DNA of 64,000 nt from Beggiatoa leptomitoformis (GTDB taxonomy: Bacteria > Pseudomonadota > Gammaproteobacteria > Beggiatoales > Beggiatoaceae), in contig NZ_CP012373.2 in NCBI RefSeq assembly GCF_001305575.3, forward strand, positions 2,738,261 through 2,802,260, written 5' to 3'. The notes below the pieces were generated by a model, which had not been told where the DNA came from, made no database searches, and worked only from the letters and a program-made list of their open reading frames with translations. Shown here in pieces: positions 1 through 6,062 of the stretch (the stretch's first letter is position 1; each line of letters starts with the position of its first letter). The position numbers and the translations under genes are program-made.

Positions 1-225
1 AACGCAACAATATAAACGCCCTTTATCTGCATCCCAATGTATATTGGATACATCGCCTTCTTCATCTTCAGTATCACGAGTATCTACAGCAGTAATGATG
101 ATTTCACTGCCTTGTAGCCCGATTGTGTATCTCATTTCAGGACCATACTCACAAGTATCTATCCATGTGCCGAGTATTAGATTGTCACTCGCCATATTTT
201 GTGAAAGTGTTCTATTCGCTGTCAT
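1..225 (-). CDS. Hypothetical protein, 3' end off the window
   Basis: An open frame of 75 codons reads from an ATG at 225 to the left edge with no stop, so the gene continues outside the window. A good ribosome site (AAGGA) lies 8 bases before the ATG. The product is acidic, begins MTANRTLSQNMASDNLILGT and has several short beta-like stretches (RYTIGL, IIITAVDT). I do not recognise a family. It is the last cargo-like gene of the Rhs debris cluster, so an immunity or toxin-tip origin is possible; that is inference from position only. Confidence 0.6.
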   Translation of the reverse strand, partial: MTANRTLSQNMASDNLILGTWIDTCEYGPEMRYTIGLQGSEIIITAVDTRDTEDEEGDVSNIHWDADKGRLYCCV

Positions 226-414
226 TCACATTGTCCTTCTACAAGCGGAGTATTTTAAAGAACATAATAATCTACAGCACTAGCAGAATTATTGAGCGAT
301 AAGGTTATCATCAGTATTGTCACCAAATAAAAAACTCTAACGTATGCCATAGTCATCTGCTTTTGGTGGAATAGGCATTGCCTTTGTCTGTTCGTTCATC
401 AGATAGTTAAAAAA

Positions 415-687
415 TTACCATATAAGAGACCTTTTTGTTTCAAAGACTTCTACATAATTCGTAAGATGATTTGGATATTTTTCCATAAAATAACTGAGTT
501 GTGCTTGAATTTCAAATTTTGAAGACTCTTGCCAATTAGCCAAATGTCTAGGTATATTATCCAAAGCATCTAGTAAATCAGCGGCTTTTTCTGTTTGTCC
601 CATTAGAACCATTGTTCGAGTTTCAGTGATTGCCCGTTGGAGAATACCCAATATGCAAACTTCTAAATCTTTGTAGGCGGTTTCCAT
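415..687 (-). CDS. Small helical hypothetical protein (Rhs-linked orphan)
   Basis: Ninety codons from the ATG at 687, chosen because GGAG lies 9 bases upstream; two further in-frame ATGs at 717 and 702 have no such site and fall inside the decayed Rhs coding frame. The product (start METAYKDLEVCILGILQRAI) is mostly helical, with an ending rich in aromatic residues. No family recognised. The start codon overlaps the end of an Rhs core remnant in another frame, the arrangement expected for an immunity gene that follows a truncated Rhs tip. Function unknown. Confidence 0.6.
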   Translation of the reverse strand: METAYKDLEVCILGILQRAITETRTMVLMGQTEKAADLLDALDNIPRHLANWQESSKFEIQAQLSYFMEKYPNHLTNYVEVFETKRSLIW

Positions 688-689
688 CG

Positions 690-874
690 GTGATGACTCC
701 ATCTTGTTTAACTTCAATTAAGCATTCTGCAAGGTCGTAGCTGTAGTCAATTGTGTGAGTAATACCTTCAATAGTTTCTAATTTCTGGGTAATCCGTCCC
801 GCTTTATTGCGGCTGTAATAAACTTGATACAGGGGATTATTGGCATAACTTGCGGTTTCTGCATTGAGTTCGCC
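690..874 (-). pseudogene. Rhs/YD-repeat core remnant
   Basis: Translated on the minus strand this stretch gives typical YD-repeat residues: YYSRNKAGRITQKLE, then HTIDYSYDLAECLIEVKQDG, which matches the Rhs pattern YxYDxxGRLxxV. It has no start, no shell and no full core; at both ends it runs into unrelated sequence. It is one of several fragments of the same gene family in the first 5.8 kb, and is best read as the residue of recombination that displaced an Rhs C-terminal tip. Confidence 0.75.
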
Positions 875-906
875 AAAAAGTCAGTTAAAAAACGTTGGAA
901 TAATCC

Positions 907-940
907 TGCGTTATGGTGCGAAAAGACGCACCTAACGTAC
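907..940. repeat. REP-like palindrome, copy 1
   Basis: An imperfect inverted repeat with arms around GCGTTATGGTGCG and CGCACCTAACGT and an A-rich loop. Closely related copies occur at 4853-4889 and 60898-60930, so this is a dispersed extragenic palindrome family. Here it sits between an Rhs remnant and an orphan gene. Confidence 0.6.
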
Positions 941-950
941 CCTACGTTTA

Positions 951-1355
951 TTATATGAGTGGAGTTAATATATGAAAGGAATGAAAAATAATATCAGCAT
1001 AAATTTCGCCTTCAATGTGTAAATGATACAAATTTGTAGGGAATTCTAATTTATCGTTTTGTGGTAAAAAGGGATAAGCTATTTCACTAAAAACGGGCTC
1101 TTTTCCATTTTCTAATTTACTTAAAACTGCCTCCATAATAACAAATGCAAATTCACCCTTATCATATATATCTCTAGATATGTTTAGGTGAACTACCTCC
1201 GTTAGTAAAATCGCAATTCGACTTTCTGGAATACCTTGATAAGAAAATACTAAAGTAATCTGTGAAAGATCGGAACTTACTTCAAATGTTTCTAAATCTG
1301 AGTCTGAACGAGCAAGTTTCTCCAGAACAGATTGTTTTAAATGAGATGATTCCAC
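951..1355 (-). CDS. Hypothetical protein, probable Rhs-linked cargo
   Basis: A 134-residue protein from a GTG at 1355, with GAGG 9 bases upstream. It begins MESSHLKQSVLEKLARSDSD and alternates acidic helices with beta-like strands (ITLVFSYQG, RIAILLTEVVHL), ending HSFHILTPLI. There is no signal peptide or membrane segment. It lies directly after an Rhs core remnant (1377-1524) whose frame stops about 20 bases upstream, the usual place of an immunity gene. No family recognised; the immunity role is inferred from position. Confidence 0.6.
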   Translation of the reverse strand: MESSHLKQSVLEKLARSDSDLETFEVSSDLSQITLVFSYQGIPESRIAILLTEVVHLNISRDIYDKGEFAFVIMEAVLSKLENGKEPVFSEIAYPFLPQNDKLEFPTNLYHLHIEGEIYADIIFHSFHILTPLI

Positions 1356-1376
1356 TCTTGATATCCTCTAAGCATT

Positions 1377-1524
1377 AAATGATTATGCCTGTTTGCACAT
1401 CGATGATTAAACGCGGACTGCCTAAGTAGTTAGAAATTTTGAGGATATAATCAGGGATATTGGTTTTTGAGGCATAAACGAAGCGAGCAATGAGTTTGCT
1501 TTGATAGATAAAATCTTTGTTAGG
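1377..1524 (-). pseudogene. Rhs core remnant (SPRLIID segment)
   Basis: On the minus strand the frame reads [16 protein letters not shown], then [15 protein letters not shown], the conserved end of an Rhs core where a YxGSPR motif precedes the toxin tip. It then ends in a stop a few codons later instead of continuing into QRxxYDxFGN. The same segment recurs at 2255-2398 (partly), 3612-3810 and 5436-5671. Confidence 0.8.
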
Positions 1525-1578
1525 TGGTTATACTCTCGAATGTGGGGGCAATGTCCAACCTACTTAGCTATAAGTTTG

Positions 1579-2106
1579 TTAAACACTCATAATCATATCC
1601 AATAGCGTATTACTATAATATTCTTGATAATTTGGATAAATGGGAATTTCAACTTTTTCCATTTGCGTGTTTTCTCCTATTTTTACCGAAAACTCTAGAT
1701 ATAACACATAAGGTGTATATTCCAAATATAACCCTTTAAAAGAAAAATATGTAGGATACGTTTTATTATATTCTGTAGTTGGCGTTTTTAAGATTTCTTG
1801 TTTATTTTCAAAAGAAACCTCTTTACTATACATTTTGCGTAATATAACTGTTTTTAGTATTACTAGGTAATCCGTTGTCATGTTTTGTTCAATAGATAAC
1901 AATAACTTATAGGGTGAGCCTCTCTTACGCTCATGTGCTGAATATGTATCATGACCTAAAAAAGTAACTGATACCTGACCATTAGAATAATTCTGTTGAG
2001 CTTGTTTATACGCATAATCTTTATGAAGCATCAAATAAGCCAAAGTTAAATAAGCAATAAATAAAATAAAACCATATAAAATAAACTTCTTTATATAATA
2101 TTTCAT
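1579..2106 (-). CDS. Single-pass membrane-anchored hypothetical protein
   Basis: A 175-residue protein whose N-terminus (KKFILYGFILFIAYLTLAYL) is one hydrophobic segment after lysines, so the rest is likely extracytoplasmic. The remainder is rich in Tyr, Lys and Glu with beta-like strands. No catalytic motif or known family is visible. It sits between two Rhs core remnants and has AT-rich codons, which suggests cargo of a former Rhs cassette; a periplasmic immunity protein would fit but is unproven. Confidence 0.65.
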   Translation of the reverse strand: MKYYIKKFILYGFILFIAYLTLAYLMLHKDYAYKQAQQNYSNGQVSVTFLGHDTYSAHERKRGSPYKLLLSIEQNMTTDYLVILKTVILRKMYSKEVSFENKQEILKTPTTEYNKTYPTYFSFKGLYLEYTPYVLYLEFSVKIGENTQMEKVEIPIYPNYQEYYSNTLLDMIMSV

Positions 2107-2254
2107 TACGGTTTCTCTAAGCAGATGTTTATGATAAAGAAAGACTAAACGTCAGTCTCTTCTTTACCAAGAAAAATTCTAAGGGATAGGACAACTAGTT
2201 CCTTTATAGGAAGCTGTTATTCGTTTATAAAAAGTCGTTGGGTCATTTCGAGAA

Positions 2255-2398
2255 TTTCCTAACACGTACCACCCGCAAATCCAAACGGTTGAAACTCTGG
2301 GTTTGTATTTTCAAGGATATTGCCAAACATATCGTAATTTAAACGTTGCGGATTGTGCCTGTTTGCACATCGATGATTAAGCACGGACTGCCTAAATG
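2255..2398 (-). pseudogene. Rhs core terminus remnant with a frameshift
   Basis: Minus-strand translation gives VQTGTIR in one frame and then [19 protein letters not shown] followed by QPFGFAGG in another, joined across a small deletion. The YDxFGN and PFGFAGG motifs are the hallmark end of the Rhs core before the variable tip. Downstream of it no tip continues; stops appear in all frames. The rest of the gap 2107-2450 holds nothing else that I can recognise. Confidence 0.8.
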
Positions 2399-2442
2399 AT
2401 TAGAAATAAATAATAATATAAGACTTTAAATTATTCCTACTT

Positions 2443-2450
2443 TTTTTTCT
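2443..2450. repeat. 8-bp target duplication of the IS1-type element (left copy)
   Basis: The 8 bases TTTTTTCT before the left inverted repeat are repeated exactly after the right inverted repeat at 3225-3232. This length fits the IS1 family and shows that both ends result from one insertion. Confidence 0.8.
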
Positions 2451-2457
2451 GGTAGTG

Positions 2458-2871
2458 CTAAAGAAGCAGTGATTTGTTATAATCATTAATGAAAAAAATA
2501 GTAGCCCCGATGTGATTTTCTATCTTCTTGGAGAAAGATAAGGTTTTCCTCACTAAACGACTGACACGCTGTCTTAACGTATTATTAAATCGCTCTATAT
2601 GATTGGTCAGCCCCGTCTCCTTCCCTACCGCTTTATGCCGTTTACTCGGTAGAACTTTCTGGTACGCTTCCCAGAAGTCGGTGTAACAGACTGCACATTG
2701 CCGATATACCGCTGGGAGTGAGTCCCAGAGTGCTTGCGCTCCCTCCGCATCTCGCTTTCCAAAGGCAATCCCGACAACCTCTCGTGAGTCTCTATCTAAC
2801 GCTAACCATACCCACACTTTCTGGCGACGCTGCCCAACAAATGACCACATCTCATCGCATTCTAAGCGCAA
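2458..2871 (-). CDS. insB: IS1-type transposase, catalytic part (InsB-like)
   Basis: A 137-residue DDE transposase domain. The catalytic acids are visible in CDEMWSFVG, YTDFWEAY and NHIERFNNTLRQR, the last matching the conserved IS1 C-terminal pattern. The product is most likely made as a fusion with InsA: a -1 shift at the A8 run (2878-2885) changes the InsA frame to VKKKGQLRLECDEMW, entering this frame upstream of its first ATG. Alone it would lack the DNA-binding part. Confidence 0.85.
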   Translation of the reverse strand: MRLECDEMWSFVGQRRQKVWVWLALDRDSREVVGIAFGKRDAEGAQALWDSLPAVYRQCAVCYTDFWEAYQKVLPSKRHKAVGKETGLTNHIERFNNTLRQRVSRLVRKTLSFSKKIENHIGATIFFINDYNKSLLL

Positions 2872-3161
2872 CTGTCCTTTTTTTTAACCGCTTGTTCTAG
2901 TCTTTGTTGCGCATACAAACCATTGACATAATGTTGTAGCCATGTGCCTGAGATTCCCGTAACACGGGCTATTCCTCTTAACGAGAGTTTTTCTTTTAAT
3001 AGCTTGTCCACCTGTGCCCACGTCTCTTGGCTTATGTATTTCTTGGTGGGTTGTTCTACAAATCTCCGTCCGCATTCGCGACATTTGTAGTTTTGTGTCC
3101 CTGTGCGGGTTTTTCCGTATTTCACGATGTGTGTCGCTTTACAGCTTGGGCAGGTTAGCAT
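2862..3161 (-). CDS. insA: IS1-type InsA-like DNA-binding protein
   Basis: A 99-residue protein starting MLTCPSCKATHIVKYGKT. A zinc ribbon of two CxxC pairs (residues 4-7 and about 27-30, CRECGRRF) is followed by a helix-turn-helix (LSLRGIARVTGISGTWLQ). This is the arrangement of IS1 InsA, which binds the terminal repeats. It overlaps insB and its last codons cover the A8 slip site (AVKKKDSCA), so it is both a stand-alone repressor-like product and the N-terminal half of the InsAB' transposase. Confidence 0.85.
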   Translation of the reverse strand: MLTCPSCKATHIVKYGKTRTGTQNYKCRECGRRFVEQPTKKYISQETWAQVDKLLKEKLSLRGIARVTGISGTWLQHYVNGLYAQQRLEQAVKKKDSCA

Positions 3162-3219
3162 TTTAGGGACTCTTCTCTTTCTTCTGTTTTCTTATTTTAA
3201 TATCACTTTCTCTTTAGCA

Positions 3220-3501
3220 CTACCTTTTTTCTAAATCCCGTCTTGCTGACTCTCCCATTAGAGGGTCTGGATCTAGGTGCGTCAAGTCAACATATTTACG
3301 TATAGTATCCAAAGTCAGCTTTTGATGAAGCCACCATTGAAATGCACCATAACGATAATGCTCAGAAGCACTTTCAGAACCAGGTTCATAATCTATAAGT
3401 TGTATTTTAAATAGTTCATTTGGATACATACCCCATGTGACCCACTCGTTCGGAAAACGCATCATTTTAACGAAATACGCCTTATCAAATTTTGGTTGCA
3501 T
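3220..3501 (-). CDS. Orphan hypothetical protein with 3' end replaced by the IS
   Basis: Read from the ATG at 3501, which has AGGGGAT just upstream; an ATG at 3540 has no such site. The product (MQPKFDKAYFVKMMRFPNEW) is rich in Trp and Tyr. Its stop codon is supplied by the first bases of the inserted IS1 (AGG TAG). Removing the IS and one target copy restores the frame RRDLEKKVGII then stop, so the insertion cost only the last few residues. No family known; it follows an Rhs remnant and may be immunity cargo. Confidence 0.65.
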   Translation of the reverse strand: MQPKFDKAYFVKMMRFPNEWVTWGMYPNELFKIQLIDYEPGSESASEHYRYGAFQWWLHQKLTLDTIRKYVDLTHLDPDPLMGESARRDLEKR

Positions 3502-3611
3502 ATAATCCCCTTTATTGGTTTTCACATTGTAAACGTTCATACACCCAAGGTATCTGTTCCGCGCAAAAGAATGGATATTGTTGACATGTTGTTGTCAATG
3601 AATCTAAAGCG

Positions 3612-3810
3612 AGCGGTGCGGACTGCCTAAGTAGTTGGAAATTTTGAGGATGTAATCAGGGATATTTGCTTTTGAGGTATAAACGAAGCGAGCGGCTAAA
3701 TTACCTTGATAGATAAAGTCTTATGTTAATACACCATTGACTTTTTTGCCGACTCGGCGGTTTTTGGCATCGATAACGTATTCGATGGTTTTGCTGGGTT
3801 GTTGGACTTA
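3612..3810 (-). pseudogene. Rhs core remnant
   Basis: Minus-strand translation gives an Rhs segment with AKNRRVGKKVNGVLT, then after a stop and one shifted codon [16 protein letters not shown] and NYLGSPH-like residues before breaking off. It is nearly the same at DNA level as 5436-5671 and 1377-1524. Internal stops show that it is not translated as Rhs. Confidence 0.75.
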
Positions 3811-3857
3811 AAGGCGGGCAATGCCTACCCTACCTAATACGCCCTACACTGACTAGA

Positions 3858-4049
3858 TTAATCATATTTTGCTTTTAGTACTAAAATCATCCAAATAATA
3901 GCACCAATTAAAACGATGAAGCCATTACGTGCAAATATCCAAACAAAAAAACTCATTATGCTAGTGGAGAACATTAACCATAGTACTAACCAAACTAAGT
4001 TTACTTTGCCATCCTTCATTGGGGGTTTTCCCCCTGATATGCTCATCAT
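3858..4049 (-). CDS. Small two-segment membrane protein
   Basis: Sixty-three residues with two hydrophobic stretches (VWLVLWLMFSTSIMSFFVWIF and GFIVLIGAIIWMILVL). Its start overlaps the stop of the gene upstream by ATGA-type coupling (4046-4049), so the two are one transcription unit. No family recognised. In this Rhs debris region it could be part of an immunity module, but nothing in the sequence proves it. Confidence 0.55.
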   Translation of the reverse strand: MMSISGGKPPMKDGKVNLVWLVLWLMFSTSIMSFFVWIFARNGFIVLIGAIIWMILVLKAKYD

Positions 4050-4270
4050 AATTCATTGCCCCCACCAACTTCCATATTTATGAATTTTTGATAAAAAGAG
4101 GTAAAAATCACTTTACAAGTTGAAAGTTTTCTATTTTTATCCTCTATTGCTTGTGAGTGATAATCTATTGTGACGGCATCATCAAGGTTTTTATAAAGCA
4201 GTAAAATGTTTATACAAAAAAAGAAAGTGAATGATACTAACAATATATTCTTTTTTAAAAGTAATAACAT
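4046..4270 (-). CDS. Signal-anchored small protein, paralogue of the next gene upstream
   Basis: Seventy-four residues: an N-terminal hydrophobic anchor (KKNILLVSFTFFFCINILLL) and a short soluble part containing KNRKLSTCKVIFTSFYQKF. That block lines up with EQLETCKVFITAVHQIM of the 115-residue protein at 4414-4761, and both have an N-terminal anchor at the same distance, so they are paralogues, this one shorter at the C-terminus. Function unknown; an exported immunity-like pair is a reasonable guess. Confidence 0.6.
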   Translation of the reverse strand: MLLLLKKNILLVSFTFFFCINILLLYKNLDDAVTIDYHSQAIEDKNRKLSTCKVIFTSFYQKFINMEVGGGNEL

Positions 4271-4413
4271 ATAATCTCACCTATTCTTGAAAATAGAGCA
4301 TCATATTTTCCACTGTACTCAACAACAAATTTAAGGATAAAGATGAAACTTAGTGAATTATAAAAAACTTTAATTTTCACTAAGATAACCATTTATCCTT
4401 AATATTTAAAAGA

Positions 4414-4761
4414 TTATGGTAAATCTATATGTAGTAATTTACCCTTTTGAGAATATGTAAACAGAATGTCGCCAATATATACATCATTGTTGTTTATTCC
4501 CATTCCTGTATCACCTTTTTGAAGTATTTCTAATTCAGTATTTTGAATTACATTAAAAAAGCTCGGGTAATCCATTATTTGATGAACGGCAGTTATAAAA
4601 ACTTTGCAAGTTTCTAGCTGTTCATCTTTAAATACCATGTTCTCCTTTAAACGAATAAGGTTATCCGTAACCGTTCTTTTGCTATACAACAATGTAATAT
4701 TCAAACTAAAAGAGATAATACAAAGCATTATTAGTGTGCCAAGATATAAATCTAATTTCAT
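4414..4761 (-). CDS. Signal-anchored protein following an Rhs tip remnant
   Basis: A 115-residue protein with an N-terminal hydrophobic segment (LGTLIMLCIISFSLNITLLY), a LETCKVFITAVHQ block shared with the neighbour at 4046-4270, and a C-terminal beta-rich part (DVYIGDILFTYSQKGKLLHI). It begins 7 bases after the stop of an Rhs tip remnant (4768-4893), the expected place for the cognate immunity gene. No family recognised; the immunity role is inferred from order and spacing. Confidence 0.6.
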   Translation of the reverse strand: MKLDLYLGTLIMLCIISFSLNITLLYSKRTVTDNLIRLKENMVFKDEQLETCKVFITAVHQIMDYPSFFNVIQNTELEILQKGDTGMGINNNDVYIGDILFTYSQKGKLLHIDLP

Positions 4762-4767
4762 AATACT

Positions 4768-4893
4768 TTAAGGTCCGGTTGGAGTAGCACTAGAACTAGA
4801 GTTGCATATTCCACCACAAGCTGCTTTTACAGCAACCGTTTTACAGTTGTTTGGTGCGTTACGCAATGAAAATACGCATCTAACGCACTTTAC
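4768..4893 (-). pseudogene. C-terminal tip remnant of an Rhs-type protein
   Basis: An open frame without a start codon reads LRNAPNNCKTVAVKAACGG then ICNSSSSATPTGP and stops. It looks like the end of a cysteine-containing Rhs tip; the rest of the gene is missing. Its upstream part is formed by the REP-like palindrome at 4853-4889. Confidence 0.5.
4853..4889. repeat. REP-like palindrome, copy 2
   Basis: An imperfect inverted repeat, GTGCGTTACGC on one side and GCATCTAACGCAC on the other, with loop ATGAAAATAC. It is related to copies at 907-940 and 60898-60930. It overlaps the open frame of the Rhs tip remnant and touches the 3' end of the next gene. Confidence 0.6.
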
Positions 4894-5411
4894 TTTTTTT
4901 TGTTACGCACTGTTTTTTGCCAATAGATGACAAGTCCCGCGAATAAAATGAATTCTGTTAGTTGTATAGGTACATGTACTATTGCGGGAACATTATGACC
5001 AGGGAAGGCAGCTACATAAAAATGAATAATTACGCCAAGTGCGATAAAGCCCAGACCTGATAACCAATCTTCGGGCGTTTTTCCAAGAATTAAAAAATAG
5101 ATAACAAGTAACATTACTGGTGTGCCAGTAAGAGGAACAGCGATGAAAAATACATTGAACAGAAATTCGCCGAATGGCACAACCTTTTTGGACGATTGAA
5201 CACATTGTATATAACCGATATAAACAAGGAACATATAAGCACAAGAACACATAAAAGCAACAAGATATACCCATGCTCTAGTTAAAGAAATAGAGAGAAT
5301 ATCTTGCTCGCCATCAGGAAGATCACTTTTGCACCATGAATATCGAACATAAAAAATAAGAGTGAAAAACAAGTATATACAGAATAATGCAAAAAACATT
5401 AAGAGTGTCAC
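4890..5411 (-). CDS. Multi-pass membrane protein, unknown function
   Basis: A 173-residue protein from a GTG at 5411 (AAGGAA 9 bases upstream), with about five hydrophobic segments and a lysine-rich end (KTVRNKKK). No transporter or enzyme signature is visible. It follows the Rhs core remnant at 5436-5671. Polytopic inner-membrane immunity proteins against pore-forming tips are known in such systems, which makes that role possible here, but it is inference. Confidence 0.6.
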   Translation of the reverse strand: MTLLMFFALFCIYLFFTLIFYVRYSWCKSDLPDGEQDILSISLTRAWVYLVAFMCSCAYMFLVYIGYIQCVQSSKKVVPFGEFLFNVFFIAVPLTGTPVMLLVIYFLILGKTPEDWLSGLGFIALGVIIHFYVAAFPGHNVPAIVHVPIQLTEFILFAGLVIYWQKTVRNKKK

Positions 5412-5435
5412 AATAATGATTCCTTTTCAATGGGC

Positions 5436-5671
5436 GATTATGCCTGTTTGTACATCGATGATTAAGCGTGGACTGCCTAAGTAGTTGGAAGTTTTGAGGA
5501 TGTAATCAGGGATATTCGCTTTTGAGGTATAAACAAAACGAGCAACTAAATTGCCTTGATAGATAAAGTCTTATGTTAATACGCCATGGACTTTTTTACT
5601 GACTCGGCGGTTTTTGGCATCAATGATGTATTCAATGGTTTTATTGGGGAGTTGGACTTCAATAAGAAAAT
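5436..5671 (-). pseudogene. Rhs core remnant, longest copy
   Basis: Minus-strand reading gives EVQLPNKTIEYIIDAKNRRV, SKKVHGVLT, a stop, then [16 protein letters not shown] and [18 protein letters not shown]. This is the end of an Rhs core with one internal stop. It is the most complete of the repeated fragments in this region and can serve as the reference for the others. Confidence 0.8.
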
Positions 5672-5809
5672 ACATTTTTTCTCTTTATCATTCCAACTCC
5701 CGCCAGCATCTAAGCATTTATCAACCTGAATCAATGTACTGAACCACAATATTGAAAATATTAATAATGCAAGAATAACCATAGCAAAGAAAGTTTTATT
5801 ACTCATCAT
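5576..5809 (-). pseudogene. Membrane-anchored orphan with CLDxGGxW motif, fused out of frame to Rhs debris
   Basis: The first ~51 residues are a real-looking small protein: a hydrophobic anchor (FFAMVILALLIFSILWF) then DKCLDAGGSWNDKEKKC, two cysteines around a GGxW motif. From about 5672 the frame runs into Rhs core DNA read in the wrong frame (SPIKPLNTSLMPKTAESVKK is the shadow of the Rhs core). The gene's own 3' end has therefore been lost by recombination with the Rhs repeat. Confidence 0.6.
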
Positions 5810-6062
5810 TGTTCATTATTACTTAACATTTTAAATCAAGTCCATTTGGACGAATTAGTTAGTAACTCGCCATTTTGTGTATATTTTAAGTAGGGCTAAA
5901 CAAAAAAAGATAACCATAATAATCGTCTAAACCAGTCCTTTTAACATTAAACAGAATGAAAAGTAACGCGTTTATAAACTCTGATTCAAATAATCTTGCA
6001 TTAAGAAAAAAACTTATCCTTACGACTTTATTACTACCCTATTTTTAAAAAAGGTTATCGCA

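Larger units (their letters stand above)
2451..3224 (-). mobile_element. IS1-family insertion sequence, apparently intact
   Basis: A 774-bp element bounded by perfect 13-bp inverted repeats (GGTAGTGCTAAAG at 2451-2463; complement at 3212-3224). Similarity extends to about 20 of 23 positions. It is flanked by 8-bp direct repeats TTTTTTCT. It encodes an InsA-like zinc-finger/HTH protein and an InsB-like DDE protein on the minus strand, joined by a run of eight A. Both frames are open and the ends match, so it may still move. A decayed relative lies at 34407-35481. Confidence 0.9.

Noticed and set aside
44-283. Plus-strand open frame of 79 codons
   Set aside because: Antisense to a minus-strand frame with a good ribosome site; serine-rich shadow composition.
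289-413. Minus-strand frame NYLMNEQTKAMPIPPKADDY with a stop, then SFLFGDNTDDNLIAQ
   Set aside because: Could be another toxin-tip remnant, but it has an internal TAG and no recognisable motif; too weak to list.
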